Origin: an uncultured Shimia sp.
GTDB lineage: Bacteria > Pseudomonadota > Alphaproteobacteria > Rhodobacterales > Rhodobacteraceae
Length of the DNA stretch: 64,000 bases
Assembly: GCF_947493595.1 (NCBI RefSeq)
Contig: NZ_CANLRL010000002.1
Span: forward strand, 1 to 64,000
Reading direction: 5' to 3'
In this document: positions 9,821-17,947 of the stretch, in pieces
Layout of the letters: every line of letters begins with the position of its first letter
Numbering within the stretch: position 1 is the stretch's first letter
The notes under the pieces: model-generated
Seen by the model: the letters and a program-made list of their open reading frames with translations, nothing else
What the model was told of the DNA's origin: nothing
The model's database searches: none
Program-made: the position numbers and the translations under genes

Positions 9821-9895
9821 CCCCTAATTTGAGACAAATTTCGCCCTATTTCGGAATCACAGTGCTCCAAAGAGCAGACAAGAAAGGGCCGCACC

Positions 9896-10156
9896 ATGCA
9901 TGTGACCGAGATTCAGATTTCAAACCCAACTTACCGTCAAACCTTGGGCGAGTTGTCCGCTGTGGTCAGCCTCAGCGATGCCTCCCGCGACGTGCGCCTG
10001 CTTTGCGCCGTCCCTGCGGAAGAAGCGCGCCCTAAAGGCGCGGGGCGTTTGGCGTTGATCAAAGAAGCGCTGCGTCAGCTGAGCCGGATGCCGGAAATCC
10101 GCGCAGGCCGCGAAGAGCTGTCCTTTGCGCCGGGTGTCTACCCCAGCGAGGGTTAA
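9896..10156 (+). CDS. Small conserved-type protein of unknown function
   Basis: An 86-residue soluble protein with no signal or membrane segment. It has a basic middle (EARPKGAGRLALIKEALRQ) and a C-terminal FAPGV segment. The start ATG at 9896 follows a GAAAGGG ribosome site. I do not recognise the family. Codon use matches its neighbours. It is followed 36 bases later by the membrane methyltransferase-like gene and may share its transcript. Confidence 0.55.
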   Translation: MHVTEIQISNPTYRQTLGELSAVVSLSDASRDVRLLCAVPAEEARPKGAGRLALIKEALRQLSRMPEIRAGREELSFAPGVYPSEG

Positions 10157-10192
10157 CTGGACAGCAAGGCGGTCTTTGGACAGACTGTCTGT

Positions 10193-10894
10193 ATGGCCAG
10201 ATTAGAAGAAATCCGCATGCGCTCCACATGGCGTGACATGCTTGAAGGTCAGCCCCAACATTTGGGGCTGATTGTGTTTTTGTGGCTCGGCGCCACGGCG
10301 GTGGTGATGCCCTCACCTGACGGACAGAGGTTTTTGGGCCTCACGGCGCAGACCTGGGCGGTTACCAGCATCGGCCTCGCAATCCTGCATCAAGTGATTG
10401 TGGCGTTTATCTTTCGCGTAGAATTACACCGCAATCTGGTCACGCGCCTGCACGGAGACGCCGATCTTGCCGTTTGGACACGGATTTTTCTGCCGCTTTT
10501 GGCGGCACGACCGATCACAATCCTGATCACGGGGTTGGCGGACGATGTGCCCATTGGAACGCCACAGTGGCTCAATATTGGTCTGGGGCTGATCTTTGTG
10601 TCCGTGGCGATTTACGGCATGCATTCGGTGCTGACCCATTTCACCATTCGCCGCGCGGTGGGGGGCGATCATTTCCGCGAAGAGATTGCCGCCCTGCCGT
10701 TGGTCACAGATGGCATTTTCAAATACACCTCCAACGCCATGTACGGACCGATCTTTTTGGGGCTTTGGGGTATTGCGCTGCTGTGCAACAGTTGGAACGC
10801 CTTGGTCGTGGCCGCGTTTCAGCATGTTTTCATCTGGGTGCATTACTATTGCACCGAAAAGCCGGACATGGAGTGGATCTACGGCAACCGCTAA
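10193..10894 (+). CDS. Isoprenylcysteine carboxyl methyltransferase-like membrane protein
   Basis: A 233-residue protein with about five to six hydrophobic segments. The C-terminal block (NAMYGPIFLGLWG, a hydrophobic stretch, then HYYCTEKPDMEWIYG) follows the layout of the ICMT/PEMT membrane methyltransferase superfamily, in which the last helices bind S-adenosylmethionine and the substrate is a lipid or a prenyl-cysteine. The usual RxxxEE-type acidic pair is not clear, so catalytic activity is unproved. The start could be ATG 10193 or ATG 10217. It is followed by pyrF after 74 bases on the same strand. Confidence 0.55.
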   Translation: MARLEEIRMRSTWRDMLEGQPQHLGLIVFLWLGATAVVMPSPDGQRFLGLTAQTWAVTSIGLAILHQVIVAFIFRVELHRNLVTRLHGDADLAVWTRIFLPLLAARPITILITGLADDVPIGTPQWLNIGLGLIFVSVAIYGMHSVLTHFTIRRAVGGDHFREEIAALPLVTDGIFKYTSNAMYGPIFLGLWGIALLCNSWNALVVAAFQHVFIWVHYYCTEKPDMEWIYGNR

Positions 10895-10968
10895 GCCTTG
10901 CGGCACTGGGCGCACGGCGCTAGAAGGCAGACGTTTGCTTTGCCCCTAGATAGCCCGGAGATACCGCC

Positions 10969-11667
10969 ATGACCGCTGATGACCGTCTGATTGTAGCCCT
11001 CGACGTCCCTAACATCCTGCACGGCCAAGAGCTTGTGGGACAGATTGGTGATGCGGTGAGTTTCTACAAAATTGGCCTGGGTATGCTGACCGGCGGCGGA
11101 TTGGCTCTGGCCAATGAGCTGAAGCAGGAACAGGGCAAGCGTATTTTTCTGGATATGAAGCTGTTTGATATTGGCGCCACCGTTGAGGCTGCGGTGCGTG
11201 GCCTGGCGCAGTTTGATCTGGATTTCCTGACCGTGCATGGCGACCCCCACGTGGTGGCAGCGGCCAAAGAAGGCGCGGCGGGCAGCAATCTGAAAATTCT
11301 GGGTGTGACCGTGCTGACCTCACTGGATCGCGGCGATCTGGACAACTGTCTGATCAAAGACGGGGCCATCCCTGATCTGGTGACCGAGCGCGCGGGCAAA
11401 GCGTTTGAAGCCGGTGCGGACGGTGTGATTGCCTCCCCTCAAGAGGCGGCCATGATCCGGGCGCTTCCCGAAGCCGAGGGCCGCTTGATTGTGACGCCAG
11501 GCGTGCGTCCAACCGGCGCTGCGCTGGGGGACCAGAAACGGGTGGCAACTCCAGCGAGCGCAATCAAAGACGGCGCAGACCACATTGTAGTGGGCCGCCC
11601 AGTTTGGACTGCGGAAGATCCGCGCCAAGCGGCACAGGCGATTGTGAGCGAACTGGCGACGCTTTAA
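10969..11667 (+). CDS. pyrF: Orotidine 5'-phosphate decarboxylase
   Basis: Converts OMP to UMP, the last step of pyrimidine synthesis, in the cytoplasm. The 232-residue TIM barrel begins LIVALDVP and carries the catalytic charged network LDMKLFDI (Asp62, Lys64, Asp67), then TVHG and the phosphate-binding end VTPGVRP plus IVVGRP. Length and motifs are standard. The start ATG 10969 is the usual one. Its stop codon overlaps the stop of the convergent Nudix gene inside a TTAA palindrome. Confidence 0.96.
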   Translation: MTADDRLIVALDVPNILHGQELVGQIGDAVSFYKIGLGMLTGGGLALANELKQEQGKRIFLDMKLFDIGATVEAAVRGLAQFDLDFLTVHGDPHVVAAAKEGAAGSNLKILGVTVLTSLDRGDLDNCLIKDGAIPDLVTERAGKAFEAGADGVIASPQEAAMIRALPEAEGRLIVTPGVRPTGAALGDQKRVATPASAIKDGADHIVVGRPVWTAEDPRQAAQAIVSELATL

Positions 11668-12143
11668 GCGCAGGCCGCCATCGGCAGCATGAAGTTGTTT
11701 GGGTTTTCCGGATGTGTATCGGCGAGAAAATCGGCGAGACGTGTCTGGAAATGCGGGATGCCTTTCGCGTGGGTGAGATACTCACGCGGCGACATCAGTT
11801 TGATGCGCTGACCCTCATCACCTAGCACAATGTGCTGTTCCATCTCCGCCGGCAGTTGCGCCGCAAAGAACCACGTAAAGTGATCTTGCCGCTGATAGCG
11901 GCGGGCCCAGATCACGTCATGTTCTGACAGGGTCAGGCCAATCTCTTCTTCGGTCTCACGCAACGCACAGGTCAGCGCGGCCTCATCGCCTTCGCGCCCG
12001 CCACCGGGAAAATCCCAGTAATCCGGCCAAGGAATGGTGGGGATGTCATCACGCAGCACCGACACCAGCTTGTCTCCGACAAACACAATCAGCTTGGAGC
12101 CGCGATAAGCCCTGTCAGGGAAATTTGGGAATGCTATAGTCAT
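11664..12143 (-). CDS. Nudix hydrolase
   Basis: Hydrolyses a nucleoside diphosphate-linked compound; the substrate is unknown. The Nudix box is complete: GGGREGDEAALTCALRETEE followed by EIG. I place the start at ATG 12143 because GGAG lies six bases upstream; ATG 12149 and longer forms are possible but would run toward or into the divergent dinB start. The protein is 159 residues, usual for the family. It is convergent with pyrF and divergent from dinB, whose start is only 25 bases away, so the two promoters must overlap the opposite coding sequence. Confidence 0.88.
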   Translation of the reverse strand: MTIAFPNFPDRAYRGSKLIVFVGDKLVSVLRDDIPTIPWPDYWDFPGGGREGDEAALTCALRETEEEIGLTLSEHDVIWARRYQRQDHFTWFFAAQLPAEMEQHIVLGDEGQRIKLMSPREYLTHAKGIPHFQTRLADFLADTHPENPNNFMLPMAACA

Positions 12144-12168
12144 TGCCATCTCCACAAGAAGTAAACCA

Positions 12169-13422
12169 ATGCCAGCAGTATGCCGCGATTGTCTTAACGA
12201 ATTGGAAACCACAAAAAGGTGTCCACATTGTGGCAGCCTGCGTGTGACCTCTCATCCTGAGCTGTTTGAGCTGTCTATCGCGCATATGGATTGTGATGCG
12301 TTTTATGCAAGTGTCGAGAAACGCGATAACCCGGAGTTGATCGACAAGCCGGTGATTATTGGCGGCGGCAAACGCGGGGTCGTGTCCACGGCCTGTTATG
12401 TGGCGCGTATTCGCGGGGTGCGCTCTGCCATGCCGATGTTTCAAGCGCTGAAGCTTTGCCCCGATGCGGTGGTGATCAAGCCGCGTATGGAAGTTTATGT
12501 CGAGGTCAGCCGCGCGATCCGCAAGATGATGGATGAGATGACGCCTGTGATTGAACCTTTGTCGCTGGACGAAGCGTTTTTGGACATGACCGGCACCGCC
12601 AAGCTGCATGGCGCACCGCCAGCGGTGATGCTGGCACGACTTACAAAGCGCATGAAAGATGAGTTGGGCGTGACAGGTTCAGTGGGGCTGTCCCACAATA
12701 AGTTCCTAGCCAAGGTCGCCAGCGATCTGGACAAGCCGCGCGGGTTTTCGGTGATTGGCAAGGCGGAAACGGATGATTTTCTCCGCGATAAACCCGTGCG
12801 GATGATCTGGGGCATTGGGCCGGTGGCACAGGAGAATTTGGAGCGGGCGGGCATTCGCACGTTCACCGACCTGTTGCGCTGGGACCAAGAAGACCTGATA
12901 GCGCGGTTTGGCAACACTGGGTATCGGTTGTGGCATCTGGCGCGGGGACAGGACCGGCGCAAAGTGTCCGCACATGCGCCGATGAAAAGCATCAGCAACG
13001 AGACCACGTTTTTTGAAGACACCGCCAGCGCGGACATTCTGGACGGGCATTTGTGGCGGTTGTCTGAAAAGGTCAGCGACCGCGCCAAGGCCAAAGATTT
13101 GGCCGGGCGTGTGGTGACGTTGAAGTTGAAGCGGGCGAACTTCTCGTCGATAAGCCGGCGGGTGAGCCTGCGTGATGCGACGCAGATGGCGGACACGCTG
13201 TATCGCACCGCACGAGGACTGTTTGATCAGGTGGGGGATGAAGGGCCATACCGGTTGATTGGCGTTGGTCTGGCCGATCTGGTGTCGGCGACACAGGCAG
13301 ATTTGTCAGGCGATTTGCTTGACCCTCAGGCAGAGCAACGCGCCAAGGCGGAGCGCGCCACCGATGCCATTCGCGAGCGCTTTGGCTCAGACGCGATCCT
13401 CAAAGGGCGGGCCATGCGCTAG
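12169..13422 (+). CDS. dinB: DNA polymerase IV (Y-family) with N-terminal zinc-finger-like extension
   Basis: Error-prone translesion polymerase. Catalytic acids are in IAHMDCDAFYASVE (Asp41, Asp43) and LSLDEAFLDM (Asp134, Glu135). The finger/palm (30-240), HhH thumb (WGIGPV) and little-finger domains follow, for 417 residues. The first 22 residues carry CRDC and CPHC (Cys5, 8, 18, 21), a probable zinc-binding extension not found in E. coli DinB but seen in some alphaproteobacterial forms. It lacks an obvious C-terminal clamp motif of the E. coli type. Its stop overlaps that of the convergent CDF gene in CTAG. No LexA-type box was recognised upstream. Confidence 0.93.
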   Translation: MPAVCRDCLNELETTKRCPHCGSLRVTSHPELFELSIAHMDCDAFYASVEKRDNPELIDKPVIIGGGKRGVVSTACYVARIRGVRSAMPMFQALKLCPDAVVIKPRMEVYVEVSRAIRKMMDEMTPVIEPLSLDEAFLDMTGTAKLHGAPPAVMLARLTKRMKDELGVTGSVGLSHNKFLAKVASDLDKPRGFSVIGKAETDDFLRDKPVRMIWGIGPVAQENLERAGIRTFTDLLRWDQEDLIARFGNTGYRLWHLARGQDRRKVSAHAPMKSISNETTFFEDTASADILDGHLWRLSEKVSDRAKAKDLAGRVVTLKLKRANFSSISRRVSLRDATQMADTLYRTARGLFDQVGDEGPYRLIGVGLADLVSATQADLSGDLLDPQAEQRAKAERATDAIRERFGSDAILKGRAMR

Positions 13423-14363
13423 CCCATGCCTTCTGGCCAGCGGCGGGGGTATTGCGAGATACACAACAGCACGTCGGCACCGGGCAGCACCTTGCGCACA
13501 TCGGCAATCATGGTGAGGTTGAGGTTATCGACCTGCTCCGGTGTGATCGCCTGTTTTGGGTTGTAATAGACACTGACGGTGTAAGTGCGGCCAAGCTTCA
13601 CCACCGACATATCAACAAAGTCACCTGGCAGGTCTGCCACCGAAGCCCGCAAAGCGCGGCGCGCTTTGGCGATGATCTCCGGCTGCGCCGTGACGCCAAG
13701 CAATTCGCCCATGCCGCCCCCCAAATCGCGCAGAACCTGACGCACAGCGACCAGACAGAGGAAGAAGACCACAATGCTGTCGCCAATCGGCGCAATGGGG
13801 GCCAGAACGCCATCCCCAAAGACATAGATCATGCCGAGGCCCAAGGCTGTGGCAACCGTCATGAAGCCGTCGATGGCGGCGGCTTTGCTTTCCAGCTTGA
13901 GAATTTCGCTGACCTCGCCGGTTTTCTTATAGGTGTGACGGTGCAGGGCCCAGAGGCCAAAACAGGTGGCGCTGATCACTAAAAAGTAGATCAGCATAGG
14001 CTCATAGTTCAGCGTTGGGATCGCCTGACCTTGAATGTAGTTGAGGATGTTCATCACCGCCGATCCGCAGGCAAAGAGGATCAGGCCAATCAATGACAGC
14101 GAGCGGAAGGTGACAAACACCGCCTCATCTGCCGCATAGCCCAGCGGACGGAAACGGTCCGGGGCGGCGTCCACATTCTGGCTGATCTTGCGGCCAATGA
14201 AGGCCGAGGTGAAGGCGATCAGTGAGAACAGACCATCCATCATGATGGCGGTGGAGTTGGACATAATCGCGGCCAGCACCCCTGCCCCGCCCATAAACAG
14301 GCTGCCGGCCATGGCGATGGAAAGCGCGCGCATCTCGCGGGTTTTGATGGTTTGTGCGTCCAT
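13419..14363 (-). CDS. Cation diffusion facilitator-family transporter with atypical metal site
   Basis: An inner-membrane CDF-type exporter of 314 residues: six hydrophobic helices (about 15-215) and a C-terminal cytoplasmic ferredoxin-like domain. Family members swap divalent metal ions for protons using Asp/His residues of helices 2 and 5. Here helix 2 reads STAIMMDGLFSLIAF, so one Asp remains but the His/Asp at the following turn are Phe/Ala. Helix 5 reads SKAAAIDGF, lacking the usual His four residues before Asp. The canonical tetrahedral Zn site is therefore incomplete and the substrate may differ. It stands alone, convergent with dinB. Confidence 0.8.
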   Translation of the reverse strand: MDAQTIKTREMRALSIAMAGSLFMGGAGVLAAIMSNSTAIMMDGLFSLIAFTSAFIGRKISQNVDAAPDRFRPLGYAADEAVFVTFRSLSLIGLILFACGSAVMNILNYIQGQAIPTLNYEPMLIYFLVISATCFGLWALHRHTYKKTGEVSEILKLESKAAAIDGFMTVATALGLGMIYVFGDGVLAPIAPIGDSIVVFFLCLVAVRQVLRDLGGGMGELLGVTAQPEIIAKARRALRASVADLPGDFVDMSVVKLGRTYTVSVYYNPKQAITPEQVDNLNLTMIADVRKVLPGADVLLCISQYPRRWPEGMG

Positions 14364-14425
14364 GGCGGGTCCTCACCTATCGTGTTCCCGCCAAGATAGT
14401 GCATGGCGGGCGGTTTGCGAGAGGC

Positions 14426-15109
14426 TTAGTAGACAAAGGGGATCAGTTTTGCGGTTTTCGTAGCATAAGCATCAAACTCCGCGCCGTAGCGTTGGGACAG
14501 ATAGGCGTCCAAACCCGGAATGTGAAAGAAGACGAAGCCAACGGTCATGAACAGCGGGATTACAAAGGCAAGCCAGGAGGTTGTGAGCAAAGCCCAACCG
14601 GTGAACAGCACCATGTCGCCGAAGTAGTTGATGTGCATGGAATGTTTGAACAATCCACCGGTGTAGCAGCGGCCTTTGCTCTCGGGGCGTTTCTTCCAGA
14701 TCAAGCGTTGCAGTTCGGAGCTGGTGTTGAGGTAGGAGCCAAGGGCAATCAGTCCCATCGCCAACATGTCCATGCCGCCAAAGGGCACCGCTGTGTCCCT
14801 GAATATACCTGCCCCCAGCAGCAGGAAACCAATTTCAAACAAGGCCATAAAAGCGGACAGTCCGAGGGCTTCCAAGAGGTCCACCTTGCGTTTGAGCAGG
14901 ACAAACAGCGTGATCATGTGCCTCAGGAAATAGAGCACCACGCAAGCGGCCAATAGTTTGGCGCGGGCTGTGTCTGCCCACTCCAGCGCAAAAGCCAACC
15001 AAAGGCAGAGGCCGACAATACTGCCGTGCAGGGCGGCAAAGATCAGCTTGGGTACGAAGGAGCGATCATGGGCGCGGTCGACCCCACCGGTGGTTGCGGA
15101 AGATGACAT
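14426..15109 (-). CDS. DUF1295/isoprenylcysteine methyltransferase-like membrane protein
   Basis: A 227-residue multi-pass membrane protein with about six helices. The motif HSMHINYFGDMVLFTGWAL and the C-terminal DAYLSQRYGAEFDAYATKT recall the steroid-reductase/ICMT fold (DUF1295), where NYFGE-like residues line the cofactor pocket. No substrate can be named. The start ATG 15109 follows AAAGG with good spacing; an in-frame start at 15148 is less likely. The gene is divergent from the TetR gene at 15331, and the TetR operator at 15242-15264 sits in the shared region, so it may be part of that regulon. Confidence 0.6.
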   Translation of the reverse strand: MSSSATTGGVDRAHDRSFVPKLIFAALHGSIVGLCLWLAFALEWADTARAKLLAACVVLYFLRHMITLFVLLKRKVDLLEALGLSAFMALFEIGFLLLGAGIFRDTAVPFGGMDMLAMGLIALGSYLNTSSELQRLIWKKRPESKGRCYTGGLFKHSMHINYFGDMVLFTGWALLTTSWLAFVIPLFMTVGFVFFHIPGLDAYLSQRYGAEFDAYATKTAKLIPFVY

Positions 15110-15241
15110 TGAGGGACCTTTCAAAACAGACATCCAAACGCGCGACACCCGTCCTCGATCTTACAGAGGATGCCAACCGACACAGCACAGGCCAGCACGA
15201 CTTCGAGGCGGAAGAGAGGTGGAGTGCGCGTTGGGAACATC

Positions 15242-15264
15242 TTTTTAGACCATCTGGACGAAAA
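15242..15264. promoter_or_regulatory. TetR operator copy 1
   Basis: A 23-base imperfect palindrome: T-run, then AGACCA-TC-TGGACG, then A-run. It is the same sequence plan as 15306-15328 and 16465-16487. It lies between the divergent membrane gene (15109) and the TetR gene (15331). Confidence 0.65.
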
Positions 15265-15305
15265 CAATTTCCTCCTAGACCTCAGTAGGGAGACGTGTCA
15301 AATAG

Positions 15306-15328
15306 TTTTTAGACCAAATGGACGAAAT
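15306..15328. promoter_or_regulatory. TetR operator copy 2, abutting the regulator's start codon
   Basis: T-run, AGACCA-AA-TGGACG, then A-run. It ends two bases before the TetR ATG, so binding here would block its own transcription or early elongation. The spacing from copy 1 is 64 bases start to start. Confidence 0.65.
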
Positions 15329-15330
15329 AA

Positions 15331-15816
15331 ATGCCGAAGATTGTAGATCATGATGCCCACCGCGTCGATTTAGCGCTGCGCGCAGCTTCCTATTTTTCCG
15401 AACATGGCTATGGGGGCGTGAGCATGCGCAAAGTGGCCACCCATCTGGGCGTGTCCAAATCGGCGCTCTACCACTACTTCCCCACAAAAGAGGCCCTGTT
15501 TCTGGCCTGCACAAAAGAGGTGATGAAATCTGTAGCTGTTCCGCAGATTGGCGGCGCCTCACAGGAGGTCAAGTTACAAGCGTTAACCGAGGCTATGGCA
15601 TCGGATTTTGGCAGTGAAATGGCATTGTTGTTTGACTACCTACGCGGCAAATCGGCGGCAGAGATCGCCCAAGATGAGGCAATGCAACTGTCAATGACAA
15701 CCCACCATGCGGTGGTGGCGGAGATTGTCGGCGAGGAGGCAGCACAAGAGACGATGGAGCGCATGATGGGGCGTCTGTTGATTGGGTATTTAAGTGGTCA
15801 AATCAACGACATCTAG
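15331..15816 (+). CDS. TetR-family transcriptional regulator
   Basis: A 161-residue repressor-type protein. Residues 10-57 form the TetR helix-turn-helix (AASYFSEHGYGGVSMRKVA, then HLGVSKSALYHYFPTKEAL), and the rest is a short all-helical ligand domain. At 161 residues it is shorter than most TetR proteins (about 190-210), so the ligand domain is compact. Two copies of a 23-base palindrome precede the gene and a third precedes the convergent gene 15813-16400, which points to autoregulation and control of that membrane protein. The two genes meet tail to tail through a CTAG stop overlap. The inducer is unknown. Confidence 0.88.
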   Translation: MPKIVDHDAHRVDLALRAASYFSEHGYGGVSMRKVATHLGVSKSALYHYFPTKEALFLACTKEVMKSVAVPQIGGASQEVKLQALTEAMASDFGSEMALLFDYLRGKSAAEIAQDEAMQLSMTTHHAVVAEIVGEEAAQETMERMMGRLLIGYLSGQINDI

Positions 15817-16400
15817 TCTGGCTGATAAGGCTCTTCTCGAAGTACGTGGCTAATTAGAATTTTGTAGTAGAGCATGGGCAGGAACCACTGCACTTCCTGC
15901 GGCGTTTCAAAAAGATAAAGCGATAAGAACATCGCTACCACAAACAGGAAGCTCGCTATTGGCCGCTGAAGGTACAGCGGCATGGTCAAGATTGCGGCGC
16001 TGAACCCAAACAGCACCACAAACACACTGCCAATCCAAAGCAAATCCAGATCCATAAACGCCCATCCAAACAATGCGGTTTGCGCAACGTGCATCGCCAC
16101 GAAACCAAGATGCTGTTTGATCCCTTGGCCTTCGCGGAAAAACCATCTCTTGGCCGTGGAAGTTGCGTTGGTGATCACCCCACCCATCATATCGACCGCC
16201 AACACTGCGATCACCACGAACTGCGCCACTGACCATCCGAAGTCCAACACCAAACCGGCGAGCAACACGATGGCACCAAATCCAAAGGGCAGATACAACT
16301 GGAGCGCCTTTTCTGCGGGGGTTGCGCCTGGACCAATCAGCCCATCGATCACCCCAGCAATCCCTTTGCGTTTTTGCGGCAGATCCCAACTGATTTTCAT
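15813..16400 (-). CDS. Membrane protein of unknown function, probable TetR target
   Basis: A 195-residue protein with roughly five or six hydrophobic helices (for example LYLPFGFGAIVLLAGLVL, FVVIAVLAVDMMGGVI and IGSVFVVLFGFSAAILTM). It has no signal sequence and no motif I recognise. Polar, possibly functional residues sit in the DMMGGVITNATST and MHVAQTALFGWAF segments. A TetR operator copy lies about 65 bases upstream of its start, and the tail-to-tail TetR gene carries two more, so its expression is probably induced by the TetR ligand. It could be a transporter, a lipid-modifying enzyme or an immunity-type protein. Confidence 0.65.
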   Translation of the reverse strand: MKISWDLPQKRKGIAGVIDGLIGPGATPAEKALQLYLPFGFGAIVLLAGLVLDFGWSVAQFVVIAVLAVDMMGGVITNATSTAKRWFFREGQGIKQHLGFVAMHVAQTALFGWAFMDLDLLWIGSVFVVLFGFSAAILTMPLYLQRPIASFLFVVAMFLSLYLFETPQEVQWFLPMLYYKILISHVLREEPYQPD

Positions 16401-16464
16401 GGTTTTGGCTCCATTCCAAAAGATGACCCGCTACACTTAGGTAGACCTTGGGGCTGCTTCAATC

Positions 16465-16487
16465 TTTTTCGACCACCTGGACTAAAA
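16465..16487. promoter_or_regulatory. TetR operator copy 3, upstream of the membrane protein gene
   Basis: T-run, CGACCA-CC-TGGACT, then A-run. It matches the two copies before the TetR gene at all central positions except the two-base spacer and the outermost bases. It lies upstream of the gene that starts at 16400. Confidence 0.65.
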
Positions 16488-16502
16488 AATTTCACTCACC
16501 CC

Positions 16503-16533
16503 AAAAGAAAAAGCCCGCCGCAAGCGACGGGCC
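16503..16533 (-). terminator. Intrinsic terminator of importer A operon
   Basis: Read on the minus strand, stem GCCCGTCGC / GCGGCGGGC (one G-T pair) with a two-base centre is followed by TTTTTCTTTT. It lies just after the stop of the PaaK-like gene. Confidence 0.85.
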
Positions 16534-16577
16534 TAGCCGAAGCGCCAATGCTGGCGCCGGGCTCAGGGGAAGAGGGG

Positions 16578-17798
16578 TTAGTCGTATTTGCGCTGATCTT
16601 CGATCACGATGCCGTCTTTGGGCAGGCTGCCCGGCGCGACGATCTCAATCTTGCCTTTGAGTTTCAGCGCGTCCGCCACGGAGGCACCGTATGCGGCCTC
16701 ATCGCCGCCGGGGCTTTCGATTTGGACGGTCATCACATCCATCTCACCTGCGCGGGTGGCAATCACGCGGGCCTTGGTGACCTCGTCGTGTTTCGCCACA
16801 AGCGCTGCCACCTGCTCGGGGCGGACAAACATGCCTTTGATCTTGGCGGTTTGATCGGCACGGCCCATCCAACCTTTGATACGCATGTTGGTCCGCCCGC
16901 ACGGGCTTTGCCCAGGGAGGATGGCGGAGAGGTCGCCAGTGGCAAAACGGATAAGCGGGTAGTCTGGATTGAGTGTGGTCACAACCACTTCGCCCACCTC
17001 GCCGGGGGCTACCGGAGTGCCCGTGCCGGGGGTGACAATTTCCACAATCACACCTTCGTCGATGATCATGCCTTCCATCGCTTCAGATTCATAAGCGATG
17101 GAGCCAAGATCGGCCGTGCCGTAGCCCTGCAGACAGGTGATGCCGCGATCGGCGTATTCCTGACGCAAGCTTGGGAACAACGCGCCGCCGCCTACGGTGG
17201 CTTTGGTGATCTTGAGTTTCTCACCCATCTCCTCGGCCTTATCGAGGATGATTTTGAGGTAGTCCGGCGTGCCCGCGTAGGCGGTGGTGCCAATGTCAGC
17301 CGCCGCGCGGACTTGCATTTCGGTCTGGCCAACACCCGCTGGCAGCACCTTGGCGCCCACGGCGCGCGCGCCGCTTTCAAACATCATGCCCGCCGGGGTC
17401 AGATGGTAGCTAAAGCAGTTGTGCACGATGTCATTCGCGCCAATGCCTACCGCGTGCAGCACGCGGCCAAAGCGGAACCAATCCGAGGTGTTGCCACCGG
17501 GTTCATAGATCGGGCCAGGGGATTGGAACACATGCGCAATGTTGGGATTGCTGAGATCGGCAAAGCCACCAAGCGGGCCGCTGGCCTTCTGCGCCGCACC
17601 CAGTTCGGATTTGCGTAGGACCGGCAGATTGGCAAGGTCGTCCACCGAGGTCACCTTGGCCGGAGCAGTGTCTGCCAGAGAGGCCGCAAAACCTGGTAAT
17701 TGTTTGGCCCGTGCGATCTGTGCCGGCAAAGAAGCGGCCAGATCAGCGGCGCGCTGATCGGCGCTGCGGGTTTCCAAATCGTCAAAAAAGCGGCTCAT
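16578..17798 (-). CDS. Phenylacetate-CoA ligase-family AMP-forming enzyme (PaaK-like)
   Basis: Probable acid-CoA ligase: adenylates a carboxylic acid and transfers it to CoA. The 406-residue protein has the short PaaK layout: TSDWFRFGRVLHAVGI, GTTAYAGTPDYLK, CLQGYGTADLGSIAYE, and the late RIKGWMGRADQTAKIKGMFV hinge region. The N-terminal phosphate loop is not the usual SSGTTG (region FQSPGPIYEPGG), which makes the substrate and even the activity less certain. The start at ATG 17798 (MSRFFDDLE) is preceded by AAGGA. It is the last gene of the importer A operon, followed by a strong terminator, so its product probably acts on the imported acid. Confidence 0.8.
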   Translation of the reverse strand: MSRFFDDLETRSADQRAADLAASLPAQIARAKQLPGFAASLADTAPAKVTSVDDLANLPVLRKSELGAAQKASGPLGGFADLSNPNIAHVFQSPGPIYEPGGNTSDWFRFGRVLHAVGIGANDIVHNCFSYHLTPAGMMFESGARAVGAKVLPAGVGQTEMQVRAAADIGTTAYAGTPDYLKIILDKAEEMGEKLKITKATVGGGALFPSLRQEYADRGITCLQGYGTADLGSIAYESEAMEGMIIDEGVIVEIVTPGTGTPVAPGEVGEVVVTTLNPDYPLIRFATGDLSAILPGQSPCGRTNMRIKGWMGRADQTAKIKGMFVRPEQVAALVAKHDEVTKARVIATRAGEMDVMTVQIESPGGDEAAYGASVADALKLKGKIEIVAPGSLPKDGIVIEDQRKYD

Positions 17799-17947
17799 GT
17801 GATGCCATCCTTTGTGGTCCAAAGCCGTATCAAGCGGCCAAAGTCTTCCTATGCGCCCGCCAATTTGGGGGGCGCGGTGGGGTATGTCTGCCCGATAGGT
17901 TTGGGCGGGGTGGCGCGCCGATCTGCGCGCCGAAAATTTGCGGCGTT

